Part shown: one piece after another, positions 38,581 to 48,021 of the stretch
Position numbering within the stretch: the stretch's first letter is position 1
Layout: every line of letters starts with the position of its first letter
From: Akkermansia massiliensis
GTDB lineage: Bacteria; Verrucomicrobiota; Verrucomicrobiia; Verrucomicrobiales; Akkermansiaceae
Assembly: GCF_018847375.1 (NCBI RefSeq)
Contig: NZ_CP072036.1
Location: forward strand, 1,612,001-1,676,000
Direction of reading: 5' to 3'
Length of the DNA: 64,000 nt
The notes under the pieces: model-generated
What the model was told of the DNA's origin: nothing
The model's database searches: none
Seen by the model: only the letters and a program-made list of their open reading frames with translations
Translations under genes and position numbers: made by a program

Positions 38581-40245
38581 TTAGCTGTTGTACATTTCCG
38601 TGTAGTACTGGTCCGCCATGCGGTCGGAGTCGAACTCGGGGTAGATATCCGTCATCGCATTGAAGACGATGTCCATCCACTTGTCGTTGTGATCGTAGTA
38701 GAGCGGCAGAATCTTGTCGTCCAGGATGTTGTAGAAGTTGTCGCGGTCGGAGCGGTCGCGGGCTTCCGGAGAGAGATGGGGAGCAGCTTCCGGAATGACG
38801 AAGCAGTTTTCCCCGTCCTTGGCGAATTCACAGATCCAGCCGTCATTGGTGGAGACGGAGATGGAGCCGTTCATGGCGGCGGACATGCCGGAGGTGCCGG
38901 AGGCCTCCCGGGTGACTACGGGGTTGTTCAGCCACACGTCGGAGCCGTTCTTCAGGTAGCGGCTCAGGCCCAGTTCATAGCCGGTGAGTACGGCGGAACG
39001 GGGGTATTTGGCCGTCATGTCATTCAGGCGGTTGAAGATTTCAATGGCGCCGTGGTCCATCGGGTAGGGCTTGCCGGCCCAGATGAATTGCACCGGATAG
39101 TTGGTGCGCTGGAGCATGCGTTCAAACATGGTGGGATTGCCGGTGACCAGGTCCGGACGCTTGTAGGCCGCAAAGCGGCGCGCCCAGACGATGGTGAGGC
39201 AGTTCGGGTCAAAAACGCGGCCCGTCTGTTCCCCCACCATGCGGAAGAGGGCTTTTTTCAGGGCGCGCTTGCGGCGGATGAAGGCCTCCTTGTTGCGGGC
39301 CTGGAAGGCTTCCGCCAGTTCCGGGTCCTGCCAGTATTTCTGGTTCTGGGCGTTCGTGATGTGGATGATGGGGCACACGCCTTCATAGTCCTTCCACATC
39401 TGGCGGGAAACTTCGCCGTGGAGCTTGGAGACGCCGTTGGCGATGTGGGAGAGGCGCAGGGCGGCCAGCGTGTAGTTGAACGTGTTGTCCGTCAGGCCTA
39501 CGGCGGCGCGCACCTGTTCCATGGAAAGCCCGTCGAAGAAGGAGAACGTGTTCATGGTGTTCACGTCCATCTTTTCATTGCCGGCTTCCTCCGGAGTGTG
39601 GGTGGTGAAGACGAAGCGCTTGCGCACTTCCTCCACGCTGCCGGTTTTGGCAAGCACGTGGAAGGCGGCGGCCAGGCCATGGGCTTCGTTCAGGTGGTAG
39701 ATTTCCGGTTCAATGCCCAGTTCGTCAAAGAGGCGGGCGCCGCCCTTGCCGAGCAGCACGTACTGGGCGATGCGGGTGAAGCCGTTGGCGTCGTACAGGC
39801 GGCGGGAAATGTTGCGGCTTTCCTCGTCGTTTTCCTCCAGGTCCGTGGAAAGGAAGAACATGGGGGCGGTGCCGAAGGTTTCCGGATTCAGGAAGTAGGC
39901 CTTCACCCAGACGGGCGCGCCGCAGACGTGAATGAGGAATTTGATGTTGTGGTCTTCCAGGAACGGGTAGTTCTTGCGCATGTATTGCGTGGCCATGGAA
40001 CCGTCTTCCGCCCGGATCTGGTTGTAGTAGCCGTAGCTCCACAGGATGCCGACGCCTACGAGGTTCTGCCGCAGGTCGTGCGCGCTGCGCATGTGGGAGC
40101 CGGACAGGTAGCCCAGGCCGCCGGAGTAGATTTTGAATGAATTGTCAATGGCGTATTCCATGGAGAAGTACGCTACGCTTTTTCCGTATTTGGGGTCGAT
40201 TTCATACGGATGTTCGAAAATGGTGGGTAAAAATGATTTCGCCAT
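38581..40245 (-). CDS. Alpha-glucan phosphorylase (GT35, short form) lacking the usual PLP lysine
   Basis: 554 residues, family of glycogen/maltodextrin phosphorylases that release glucose-1-phosphate from alpha-1,4-glucans. Typical stretches: the segment YSGGLGYLSGSHMRSAHDL, HLNEAHGLAAAF, FTTHTPEEAGNEK, ARRFAAYKRPDL, FIWAGKPYPMDHGA, GSDVWLNNPVVTREASGTSGM and NDGWICEF. In the signature EASGTSGMxAAxNG the residue that is normally the PLP-binding Lys is Ser here (codon TCC, checked on the DNA). Either a clade-specific variant or loss of classical phosphorylase chemistry. Stands alone, divergent from tdh, with a 271-base gap between. Confidence 0.85.
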   Translation of the reverse strand: MAKSFLPTIFEHPYEIDPKYGKSVAYFSMEYAIDNSFKIYSGGLGYLSGSHMRSAHDLRQNLVGVGILWSYGYYNQIRAEDGSMATQYMRKNYPFLEDHNIKFLIHVCGAPVWVKAYFLNPETFGTAPMFFLSTDLEENDEESRNISRRLYDANGFTRIAQYVLLGKGGARLFDELGIEPEIYHLNEAHGLAAAFHVLAKTGSVEEVRKRFVFTTHTPEEAGNEKMDVNTMNTFSFFDGLSMEQVRAAVGLTDNTFNYTLAALRLSHIANGVSKLHGEVSRQMWKDYEGVCPIIHITNAQNQKYWQDPELAEAFQARNKEAFIRRKRALKKALFRMVGEQTGRVFDPNCLTIVWARRFAAYKRPDLVTGNPTMFERMLQRTNYPVQFIWAGKPYPMDHGAIEIFNRLNDMTAKYPRSAVLTGYELGLSRYLKNGSDVWLNNPVVTREASGTSGMSAAMNGSISVSTNDGWICEFAKDGENCFVIPEAAPHLSPEARDRSDRDNFYNILDDKILPLYYDHNDKWMDIVFNAMTDIYPEFDSDRMADQYYTEMYNS

Positions 40246-40516
40246 GGTTCTGTAAGTAGAGTAAAGCGTTCAACAGGTGAACCGTATGCCTTGGTATCAT
40301 GATTCGTCCATATTGGAAAGGGCAAATTGCGTGTGTGTCTGAATTGTTGATTGAACAGGAATGCCTTTCCGGAGTTTGCTTTCCGAGGTTTTACCGGGCC
40401 GGGGAGAAGGGGATGCGGCGGTGCCCCAGACCTCCGTTCCGGAAGCGGTTTTCCGGGGCGCCGGAAACGAATTTTGGGCTTGCCGCCGCAGGGGAAAAAG
40501 AGCATGAATGGGGGGC

Positions 40517-41545
40517 ATGAAAGCTCTTGTAAAAACGCAGGCAGGCCCCGGTTTGGAACTGATGGATGTCCCCATGCCGGAAGTCGGCCCGAACGATGTC
40601 CTGATTAAAATTCATAAAACAGCCATTTGCGGCACGGACCTTCATATCTGGAACTGGGACAAGTGGGCCCAGCAGACCATTCCCGTGGGGATGCACGTGG
40701 GCCATGAGTTCTGCGGCGTGATTGAATCCGTGGGTTCCTCCGTAACGGAATACAAGCCCGGGGAAATCGTTTCCGGGGAAGGCCACATCGTCTGCGGCCA
40801 CTGCCGCAGCTGCCGTTCCGGTCAGAAGCACCTTTGCCCGAACACGAAGGGCGTGGGCGTGAACAGGCCCGGCTGCTTTGCGGAGTATCTTTCCATTCCC
40901 CAGGACAACGTGGTGCGCATCCACAAGAGCATTCCGATGGAAATCGCCTCCATCTTCGACCCTCTGGGCAACGCCGTCCATACGGCCTTGTCCTGGGACA
41001 TGGTGGGGGAAGACGTCCTGATTACGGGCGCGGGAGTCATCGGCTGCATGGCCGCCGCCGTCTGCAAGAAGGCCGGAGCCAAGACGGTGGTTATCACGGA
41101 CATCAATGATTTCCGCCTGAGCCTGGCCAAGACGCTGGGCGCGGACCGCACCGTGAACGTGACCCGTGAAAAACTGGTGGACGTGATGAAGGAGCTGGAA
41201 ATGACGGAAGGGTTTGACGTGTGCCTGGAAATGAGCGGCGCCCCGTCCTGCCTGAAAGACATCATCGACAATTCCCGGAACGGAGCCAACATTTCCCTGC
41301 TGGGCATCCAGCCGGACGGCTCCAGCATCGAATGGAACAAGTTTATCTGGAAAGGGCTGAAGATGAAGGGCATTTACGGCCGTGAAATTTTTGAAACCTG
41401 GCACAAGATGGATTCCATGATCCGCAGCGGCCTGAACATAGCGCCCATCATTACGCACCGGCTGCCCTACACGGAATTCCGGGAAGGCTTTGAGGCCATG
41501 AATTCCGGCAAGTCCGGCAAGGTGGTTCTGGACTGGATTGTCTGA
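40517..41545 (+). CDS. tdh: L-threonine 3-dehydrogenase
   Basis: Zinc-dependent medium-chain dehydrogenase that oxidises L-threonine to 2-amino-3-ketobutyrate with NAD+. 342 residues from ATG 40517 (E. coli Tdh 341). Catalytic-zinc residues: [19 protein letters not shown]; structural-zinc Cys cluster [15 protein letters not shown]; Rossmann motif [11 protein letters not shown]; Tdh-type [14 protein letters not shown] [11 protein letters not shown] and [18 protein letters not shown]. The partner kbl is not adjacent. Ends in a strong terminator. Confidence 0.94.
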   Translation: MKALVKTQAGPGLELMDVPMPEVGPNDVLIKIHKTAICGTDLHIWNWDKWAQQTIPVGMHVGHEFCGVIESVGSSVTEYKPGEIVSGEGHIVCGHCRSCRSGQKHLCPNTKGVGVNRPGCFAEYLSIPQDNVVRIHKSIPMEIASIFDPLGNAVHTALSWDMVGEDVLITGAGVIGCMAAAVCKKAGAKTVVITDINDFRLSLAKTLGADRTVNVTREKLVDVMKELEMTEGFDVCLEMSGAPSCLKDIIDNSRNGANISLLGIQPDGSSIEWNKFIWKGLKMKGIYGREIFETWHKMDSMIRSGLNIAPIITHRLPYTEFREGFEAMNSGKSGKVVLDWIV

Positions 41546-41571
41546 TTTATCCGCTTTTTTACCGTGTAACG

Positions 41572-41610
41572 AATGCCCCGGCTTCCAGATGGAACGCCGG
41601 GGCATTTTTT
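41572..41610 (+). terminator. tdh terminator
   Basis: 11-base stem AATGCCCCGGC/GCCGGGGCATT with a 13-base loop and TTTTTT tail. Confidence 0.92.
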
Positions 41611-41652
41611 AAGAAGGCACAGGATAGGGGGTGAGGATTTGCTCCCGGAGCG

Positions 41653-42297
41653 TCAAGCGGTTTTTCTGGGCGTGGGTGGCGTTTGGGCATCCCGGGCCCG
41701 GGCGCGGCGTTCCTCCTTCATGCGGCGGGCGTAGCTGTCGTCGTCTTCCTCAAAGGCGTCCGGATGGGTCAGCCGGAGCCTCCGCACCACCTTGTCATGG
41801 TCCTCCGGGGAAACCAGGTCCGTGAACAGGCCTCCGTGAAGATGGTCCACCTCGTGCTGCAGGCAGCGCGCCAGGAGCCCGTTGCATTTGATGGTCACGG
41901 TGCGTCCGTCCATCAGGGTCAGGACAGCCTTCACGCAGGAGCGGCGCAGGACGTCCGCATACACCTTGGTGATGCTCAGGCAGCCTTCCCGGTACGGCAC
42001 ATTCCTGCCGAAGGGGTGGAGGACAGGATTGATGAAATTCAAGGGCATGATTTGCGCCAGCGTGGCCGGGCGTCCGTCCACTTCCAGCCATGTAGTAGTG
42101 GCGTCCGTGGGCGGAATATTGATGGTGACCATCTGAATGGCCCTTCCCACCTGCGGAGCGGCCAGGCCTATGCCCCCCTGGGCCAGGGTTTCCTGCATGT
42201 CGTCCAGGAAGGAAAGAAGGTCTTTGTTGATGTGAACCACGGGGCTGCATTCCTCCCTCAAAAGGGGGTGTCCGTATTGAAGAATGTCAAGAATCAC
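41653..42297 (-). CDS. def: Peptide deformylase
   Basis: Removes the N-formyl group from new proteins; Fe2+/Zn2+ enzyme. 214 residues. The three conserved motifs are visible: GIGLAAPQVG, EGCLSI with the Cys ligand and LQHEVDHLHG with the HExxH site. The C-terminus has an extra roughly 40-residue charged tail (RMKEERRARARDAQTPPTP). ATG at 42297; divergent from the lipoprotein gene. Confidence 0.95.
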   Translation of the reverse strand: MILDILQYGHPLLREECSPVVHINKDLLSFLDDMQETLAQGGIGLAAPQVGRAIQMVTINIPPTDATTTWLEVDGRPATLAQIMPLNFINPVLHPFGRNVPYREGCLSITKVYADVLRRSCVKAVLTLMDGRTVTIKCNGLLARCLQHEVDHLHGGLFTDLVSPEDHDKVVRRLRLTHPDAFEEDDDSYARRMKEERRARARDAQTPPTPRKTA

Positions 42298-42512
42298 GGC
42301 GGATAGGATGGAGTTGGTAATAAGGTGTGACCTCCGGGTTCGGGAGAGTGTTCATGATATTTAAAAGAATATTTCCGCACATCAAGAATGCGGGAATGTT
42401 TTTTCCGGATGAAATGAAAAGGCCTTGAACTTTGGGGACGCTTTCTTACGGTAACCATGTTGCCACGATGCGGGCCGGGCTCCAGAGCCTCCCTCATCAA
42501 CGCCGCTTTCTC

Positions 42513-43763
42513 ATGAAACTCAGTTCCCGTTTTTCCCTGTTCCTGAATTTGCCGCTGTTGGGAGGCGCGTGTTTGCTGGCGCTGTGTTCCTGCGGGGACA
42601 AGGAGGAAGGGGAAAGGGCTGCGGAGGAAAAGGAGGCTGAAAAGCTTTCCCCGGTGGAATCCTATGAAGAACTGCTTTCCCTGCGCCTGAAGGACGTGGA
42701 GCAGATGACGGATCTGGTCGCTTCCATCCAGGACCGGGCTGCGGGAGAGGCCGTGATGGTGGAACTGGGGCGGTTGACGGACAGGCTGAAGCTTTACGAC
42801 ATGAACTGCGGGCGGCTGATGATTCTGAATCCGCGCGTGCATGAAGAGTCCCGGGAGGTTCACCCCTCCTTCCATTCCATTCTCCGGGAGCGCGTGGACA
42901 AGGCCCGCGACCGGATGATGCAGGCGATGCTGAAGCTTCATGAACTCAAGTATTACGATTCCGCCGTCATCAGGGATGATCTGGAAAAGTACGGTCTCAG
43001 CCTGACGGACGAACGGATGGCCCAGTATTTGAACGACAGGATACTGCCGTTCCTGAAAGCGTATCTGGAGCAGTACGCCACCATGGTGGACATGCTGGAG
43101 GGGATTGACAACAAGGTGGCTGCGGAGGCTTATGCCATGTCCGTAGCCCTTCAGGGGCGCATGGTCAGGGAACAGATGGACAATATCACCCGGCTGGAGC
43201 AGGAGTACGGAGAATGGCTCCCCGGTTTTGAACGGCACTGCCACGACGGGTTGGAGAAGATGAGGAGAAGGGCGGACGAGAACCGCAAACGCGCTTTCCG
43301 GGCGCTCCTGAAGCTGGTGACGGCCAGAATGTATGATTCCCCGTCCATGCAGAAAGCAGTGGTGGGGCTTGAGATGGAACAGCCTAGGCTGGTGGATTTT
43401 CAGGAATTCTGGGCTGATCCCATCATGACCATGGAGGAGTTCTGCCTGTGTTTGGAAAGAATCCAGCATCTCCTGCGCGGCATTAAGGATACCGGAACGG
43501 CGGACCAGCGCGCCATGGAGCTGGTGGAAGTGGTGGCCAGGCTGAAAAGGCTGCGCTACGTCGTGGATGATTTTCAGAAATCTGGCCGCATGAACCAGGT
43601 AAAAACCAGGGATTTGGAACGCATCAGCCGCCGTGCGGAGGAAGCGGAAATGGCCGTTTCCAGTACCATGGCCCATCTTATCGTGGAGACGGACGTTGTG
43701 ACCCGTTCCCCTCTTCTTTCCCGCGCCATGGGCTTTTACCGCTATGTGATGTACACGCACTGA
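42513..43763 (+). CDS. Large helical lipoprotein, hypothetical
   Basis: 416 residues from ATG 42513. Signal sequence MKLSSRFSLFLNLPLLGGA continues to the lipobox LCSC, so the protein should be lipidated. The rest is almost entirely charged helix, rich in Arg, Glu, Met and Leu (for example MMQAMLKLHELKYYDS, LEKMRRRADENRKRAFRAL, DLERISRRAEEAEMAV), suggesting helical bundles or coiled coil on the membrane surface. I recognise no family. A longer frame from 42432 lacks protein character upstream of the signal. Confidence 0.72.
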   Translation: MKLSSRFSLFLNLPLLGGACLLALCSCGDKEEGERAAEEKEAEKLSPVESYEELLSLRLKDVEQMTDLVASIQDRAAGEAVMVELGRLTDRLKLYDMNCGRLMILNPRVHEESREVHPSFHSILRERVDKARDRMMQAMLKLHELKYYDSAVIRDDLEKYGLSLTDERMAQYLNDRILPFLKAYLEQYATMVDMLEGIDNKVAAEAYAMSVALQGRMVREQMDNITRLEQEYGEWLPGFERHCHDGLEKMRRRADENRKRAFRALLKLVTARMYDSPSMQKAVVGLEMEQPRLVDFQEFWADPIMTMEEFCLCLERIQHLLRGIKDTGTADQRAMELVEVVARLKRLRYVVDDFQKSGRMNQVKTRDLERISRRAEEAEMAVSSTMAHLIVETDVVTRSPLLSRAMGFYRYVMYTH

Positions 43764-43821
43764 GGGCTGCATGCCGGAAAGCGCCTATTGACATCCGGCG
43801 TCGGAACGGGACAATCTGCCC

Positions 43822-44607
43822 ATGATGGATGTTGATTTTTCCGGAAGTGCCGTGGTCGTGACGGGCGGAGCCGGCGGCATTGGCCGCGCCATTGCGGAGG
43901 CTTGCGCCGCAGCAGGCGCACGCGTGGCGGTGCTGGATGTGAAGCATGAGGAAACGGCCTCCCTGCTGGATGAATTGCCGGGAGAAGGCCATCTCTGCGT
44001 GACGGGTGATGCGGGGGTGGAAGAGGACGTGCGTTTTTTTGCGGAAAAAGTGTTGGAGCATTTCGGCCGGGTGGATGTCCTGGTAAACAATGCGTGCATC
44101 ACCCGCCACGGCATTCTTTCCGGCTGCTCTTATGAGGACTTTAATGAAGTTCTGCGCGTGGGCGTTGCTGCCCCCTACCTGCTCAGCCTTTTGTTCCGTG
44201 ATCATTTTTCCCACGGGGCTTCCATCGTGAACATCGCCTCCACCCGCGCTTCCATGTCCCAGAAGGATACGGAAAGCTACAGCGCGGCCAAGGGAGCCCT
44301 CATCTCCCTGACCCACGCTCTTGCCATGAGCCTCGCGCCCCTCGGCGTCCGGGTGAACAGCATCAGCCCCGGCTGGATTGACACGGGGGCCTTTGGAGCC
44401 TTGTCCCCGGAGGACGGCCTCCAGCATCCTTCCGGGCGCGTTGGAACGCCGGAGGATATCGTTCAGGCTGTGTTCTTCCTCTGCCGCTCCGGCTTCGTCA
44501 ATGCGGAAAACCTGGTCATTGACGGCGGCATGACTCGGATGATGGTGTATCACGGGGATGAAGGCTGGACGTTCCGTCCGGAGCCGCCGGACACGGTCCC
44601 CTCATGA
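43822..44607 (+). CDS. Short-chain dehydrogenase/reductase (FabG-like)
   Basis: 261-residue classical SDR. Coenzyme motif TGGAGGIGRA (about 12-21), NNAC in VLVNNACITRHG, catalytic Ser in VNIASTRAS, the YSAAKGAL active site, and VNSISPGWIDT after it. The C-terminal AENLVIDGG is typical. Asp in VLDVK after the second strand suggests NAD preference. Substrate unknown. 58 bases after the lipoprotein gene. Confidence 0.88.
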   Translation: MMDVDFSGSAVVVTGGAGGIGRAIAEACAAAGARVAVLDVKHEETASLLDELPGEGHLCVTGDAGVEEDVRFFAEKVLEHFGRVDVLVNNACITRHGILSGCSYEDFNEVLRVGVAAPYLLSLLFRDHFSHGASIVNIASTRASMSQKDTESYSAAKGALISLTHALAMSLAPLGVRVNSISPGWIDTGAFGALSPEDGLQHPSGRVGTPEDIVQAVFFLCRSGFVNAENLVIDGGMTRMMVYHGDEGWTFRPEPPDTVPS

Positions 44608-44752
44608 CGGCAGCCGGCGGCTGCGGCAGGTATCCGGAGTTTCCCGGGTCATGGAATACGTACACGTGCGGGAAAAACATTGCCCGCATGCGGATGAAGC
44701 AAGGGCGGGCACGAACGCGGAGGCGAGTTTTTGTTTGGAACGGCCTGGTTCG

Positions 44753-45361
44753 TCATTCCCCGGAGCACAGGTTATACATGCCCAGGCAGGGGGTAACGAC
44801 AATGCTGACCGGAATAAGAAGGATATTGGCAATCACGGTACCGGGGGCGTCAATCACGCAGCTCTGTGCTCCCGCCAGAATTCTCCGGCCTGTGGAGGGA
44901 GCGCTGATGATCTTTACGGCTGCTACGGTGGGAGAAGCGTTTTCTTTCCTGCTCAAGTTCAGGTAGGGAAGGGTAATTTGATGCGCTCCATACAGGGAAA
45001 ACCGGGGAGGAACGGTGAAATTCTCTTCAAGTACCATGCTCAGGAGGTCTTTGTATTCTATGGGATCGGGAAGGTCTTTCTTGTTAAGCTGCAAAAAGAC
45101 GGTCTTTCCCGTTCCCGGAATATCCTCCATTTGTGAAATGAAGTCTGACTGGGCCATGGGCGGTCCGATGACCGGAGTTTCCTTGCGCTGGTCGCATTGA
45201 ACGGCTTTGATGTAAACGAAGCCGTTTTTCACATAGGCGCGGTCATCCAGTTCCCAGTTGCGGTAAACGGTTCCGGCGTTCAGCGTCTGGGCGGCCGTAT
45301 TGACGGAAATGCAGGCGCACGGCAGCAGGAATGCCGCCGGCAGTAGGAGGAAACGTTTCAT
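44753..45361 (-). CDS. Hypothetical lipoprotein
   Basis: 202 residues. The N-terminus MKRFLLLPAAFLLPCAC is a signal peptide with a lipobox-like LPCAC. The mature part has beta-like segments (RNWELDDRAYVKNGFVYIKAV, KTVFLQLNKKDLPDP) and a hydrophobic C-terminus (GTVIANILLIPVSIVVTPCLGM) that may insert into a membrane; two Cys follow. No family recognised. The promoter region holds an AT-rich stretch with near-palindromic TGACTGACAGTCA at about 45388-45400. Confidence 0.65.
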   Translation of the reverse strand: MKRFLLLPAAFLLPCACISVNTAAQTLNAGTVYRNWELDDRAYVKNGFVYIKAVQCDQRKETPVIGPPMAQSDFISQMEDIPGTGKTVFLQLNKKDLPDPIEYKDLLSMVLEENFTVPPRFSLYGAHQITLPYLNLSRKENASPTVAAVKIISAPSTGRRILAGAQSCVIDAPGTVIANILLIPVSIVVTPCLGMYNLCSGE

Positions 45362-45415
45362 GGGGTACTGCCGTGGATAGCAGTATACTGACTGACAGTC
45401 AATATAAAATAAGAA

Positions 45416-45440
45416 GAGCCGCTCCTTTCCGGAGCGGCTC
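45416..45440 (-). terminator. Hairpin terminator of the 45475 gene
   Basis: Ten-base perfect stem GAGCCGCTCC/GGAGCGGCTC with a five-base loop; on the minus strand followed by TTCTTATTTTATA. Confidence 0.82.
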
Positions 45441-45474
45441 CAAGATTCCCTTCACGGGAGCAGAATGATAAAAG

Positions 45475-45972
45475 TCAGCGAATGGTGACGCGGGGGTCGT
45501 TCGCCAGAACCTCGGCCAGTTCGTCCCAGCCGTCTTCCGTCTGGAGCTGGAACATCTGGAGGTAAACGGACGCTACGCCGGCAGGGTATTTTTCAAACAA
45601 TTCGTCCACGGCCTTGGCGAGTTTTTCCTTGTCCAGCGTTTCCGGCAGTTCGTTCACAATGCCGTTGCCGTCATGGGGGATGTCCAGCGTATTCAGGAAA
45701 GTAATCAGCATGTCCTGATGCTTGCGCAGAAGCCAGACCTGGAGCAGGTGGTCCCCGATTTCATTGCTGGGTTTCCACGCCAGCATTTTCTGGATGAAGG
45801 AGAATTGCTCCTGAAGGGGCTTGCGCTGGATGAATTCCGGGCGCAGTTTTTTCAGAGCGCCGAGTTCACGCACGGCGGCGCGGTAAATGGCGCGTTCCTG
45901 GTTGCGCATCCAGTCCAGAATGTTGCTGATCGTTTCTTCGTCCGCCTGCTGGAAAATGTAATATGCCTTCAT
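45475..45972 (-). CDS. Hypothetical cytoplasmic protein
   Basis: 165 residues, no signal or membrane segment, mostly helical. Recognisable stretches are the EETISNILDWMRNQERAIYRA start and ELPETLDKEKLAKAVDELFEKYPAGVASVYLQMFQ. I do not recognise the family. It has its own terminator downstream and is separated by 194 bases from the tRNA cluster. Confidence 0.65.
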   Translation of the reverse strand: MKAYYIFQQADEETISNILDWMRNQERAIYRAAVRELGALKKLRPEFIQRKPLQEQFSFIQKMLAWKPSNEIGDHLLQVWLLRKHQDMLITFLNTLDIPHDGNGIVNELPETLDKEKLAKAVDELFEKYPAGVASVYLQMFQLQTEDGWDELAEVLANDPRVTIR

Positions 45973-46166
45973 GATAAGTAGGGAAAGAAAAGCTCTTTGA
46001 GGACATGAACTCCACCATGTTTCCCCCTCCTATGCAAGCTCTTCTACTGTCACCTGCCGTACTTGGCTTCTATTCCGGATTCAAGGCGTAAAAAAACGGT
46101 CTTATTGCAAAAAAGACTTGCTAAAAGGGGGCTCTTATGGTTACTTGCTTCCGCGCTTCTCGCGAT

Positions 46167-46241
46167 GCCACTGTAGCTCAGGGGTAGAGCAACGCATTCG
46201 TAATGCGTGGGTCGTCGGTTCAATTCCGACCAGTGGCTCCA
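46167..46241 (+). tRNA. tRNA-Thr (CGT)
   Basis: Acceptor GCCACTG/CAGTGGC, anticodon stem ACGCA/TGCGT with loop TTCGTAA (CGT at 46199-46201), T arm GTCGGTTCAATTCCGAC, CCA encoded. Confidence 0.95.
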
Positions 46242-46283
46242 TCTTCAGAGTTGGAGCTTGTCGCGGGGAACTGCCGGATACAT

Positions 46284-46359
46284 GCCTCGTTAGCTCAGTT
46301 GGTAGAGCAGCTGACTCTTAATCAGTTTGTCCACGGTTCGAGCCCGTGACGGGGTACCA
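46284..46359 (+). tRNA. tRNA-Lys (CTT), copy 1
   Basis: Acceptor GCCTCGT pairs with ACGGGGT (including G-T pairs), anticodon loop CTCTTAA (anticodon CTT), T arm CACGGTTCGAGCCCGTG, CCA encoded. Identical in all 76 bases to copy 2. Confidence 0.95.
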
Positions 46360-46395
46360 TCCGGTCGTTCCTGCAAGGAACGCCGCCATTCCAGT

Positions 46396-46471
46396 GCCTC
46401 GTTAGCTCAGTTGGTAGAGCAGCTGACTCTTAATCAGTTTGTCCACGGTTCGAGCCCGTGACGGGGTACCA
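46396..46471 (+). tRNA. tRNA-Lys (CTT), copy 2
   Basis: Exact 76-base duplicate of copy 1, 36 bases downstream. It is the last gene before the AT-rich accessory patch and is followed by a strong hairpin terminator. Confidence 0.95.
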
Positions 46472-46480
46472 TCTCTTTTT

Positions 46481-46516
46481 AAGTCCGGCTTGCTGATGGC
46501 AAAGCCGGACTTTTGT
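46481..46516 (+). terminator. tRNA cluster terminator
   Basis: 11-base stem AAGTCCGGCTT (46481-46491) with AAGCCGGACTT (46502-46512), followed by TTGTTTG. Confidence 0.85.
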
Positions 46517-46710
46517 TTGATAGGGAACGTTGAAAAAACGATTTGTTCTTTCCGATTCTCATTTGCCCTGCCAAGCCTCTTTTCGGGCGGTGCAAGCATG
46601 TACGATAATATGGACAGGCAGTTATTTAAAATCAGGTGTTGAAATCTCTTGGAAATTACATTTAGTGTTTTAATAACGGCAACATAAAAAATTCCATGCG
46701 AATGCCGTTC

Positions 46711-47196
46711 TTATTGATTATCTCCGTACATGGGGAAAGGATCGTTTTCGTTCACGCATGACATTTCAAGAAAATATTGTTTGGAATACGGTTCTTTGAA
46801 AACATGTCCATTGTAATAAGTGGAGACGGCAAACATGTCCGTCAATACGGTGCCGTTTTTAATGAATCTTCCGGGAAGTCCCCATTGCTTGGAATCGTTC
46901 AAAGACCGCAGATATCCCTTATATCCCCGGTAAATGACATGATCGTTATTATAAATGATTATGTTGTCCGTATCTCCAATATCATTTTTTCCTAGAAATT
47001 CCCGGATGTTGTCGGAATCAAAATTCAAAAAATACGGATTTTGATTAAATGATACATCATCGGAAAAAACAATATCTCCGGATTCTGATTTTATTTGAAT
47101 ATGGGCACAATTGTTTTTTGTAAATAAAATAGTTGCCGGAATGATTAAAATAACCAATGTAATCAGAAAAGATATTTTTAATAGATTCTTTTTCAC
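46711..47196 (-). CDS. Small membrane-anchored hypothetical protein (second candidate immunity gene)
   Basis: 161 residues, AT-rich codons. A single N-terminal hydrophobic helix (LLKISFLITLVILIIPATILF) anchors an outside domain of about 130 residues (AHIQIKSESGDIVFSDDVSF, DTDNIIIYNNDHVIYRGY). No family recognised. It is 138 bases downstream of the multi-pass membrane gene on the same strand and shares its composition. It could be a further immunity protein or cargo of the same insertion; this is inference from position only. Confidence 0.6.
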   Translation of the reverse strand: MKKNLLKISFLITLVILIIPATILFTKNNCAHIQIKSESGDIVFSDDVSFNQNPYFLNFDSDNIREFLGKNDIGDTDNIIIYNNDHVIYRGYKGYLRSLNDSKQWGLPGRFIKNGTVLTDMFAVSTYYNGHVFKEPYSKQYFLEMSCVNENDPFPMYGDNQ

Positions 47197-47334
47197 TTAA
47201 TATGATGATATTTTATGAGTAATTTTCTTCCAATGTTGTATATGGTAAATTTGCTGTCAGAAATTTCATTTTATATTTAGTTTTAAAAATTTACTTGGTT
47301 GGCAGTTGAGGCATTTTTGATTTATAAATTTCCA

Positions 47335-48021
47335 TTACAAAAAATTTAAATAAATTCCTTTATTTATATAGATTCCTACTATAATTAATAATGAAAAAAA
47401 TTTCATGCAAGACATTATGAAAATGATGCTATATGCGCAACTGTAGATTAATATGAAAATGATATAATTTATTATAGATTCTTTTCTTCGTGAATATAAT
47501 GACGTGATGATGCTTTCTATAATATTTTTAAAAAATAAAATAACAGATTGTTTGAAGAACCAAATGACAAACCATATTAACCACCATAAAAGGATGTAAT
47601 AAATCAAATGTAAATCGAAAGTTCTAGCAAGACCGTACCCGAAGTAGACAAGACTCCCTATAGGAAACCAGAACGTAAAAAAATTATTACTGGCAGACAT
47701 CAATATCTTTTTTGTTCTATCATGCGCATATTTTTTATTTAAATACGAAATAACATGTATTTTTTTTATAAATAATGAAATGAGTATTACAGCAATCCAA
47801 AATACTATCCAATAAAAAATTACTTCAATATAATGCAAGGTGAACGTGTGGGTAAATACATAAAGGATAAAATAAATCCACCATAATATTGAATACAATA
47901 GAAGAAATTCGCTGGAACTGTTTCCGGATGATTTGCAATTAATGCAATATTTAAGGGAAAAAGGTCCCAAAATGGCACTTAAAATGGCAAATGCTGTTTT
48001 TTTATGATTAATGAACTCCAT
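47335..48021 (-). CDS. Multi-pass membrane protein, candidate immunity protein
   Basis: 228 residues, rich in Ile, Phe, Trp and Tyr, with about six hydrophobic segments (near 40-62, 66-85, 112-132, 135-165, 183-203 and 205-225). Its ATG shares one base with the TAA of the upstream RHS gene (TAATG at 48023-48019), which implies translational coupling. A small gene fused in this way behind a polymorphic toxin tip is the usual position of the immunity gene; a membrane immunity protein would fit a toxin acting at the inner membrane. No homologue recognised. Confidence 0.65.
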   Translation of the reverse strand: MEFINHKKTAFAILSAILGPFSLKYCINCKSSGNSSSEFLLLYSILWWIYFILYVFTHTFTLHYIEVIFYWIVFWIAVILISLFIKKIHVISYLNKKYAHDRTKKILMSASNNFFTFWFPIGSLVYFGYGLARTFDLHLIYYILLWWLIWFVIWFFKQSVILFFKNIIESIITSLYSRRKESIINYIIFILIYSCAYSIIFIMSCMKFFSLLIIVGIYINKGIYLNFL

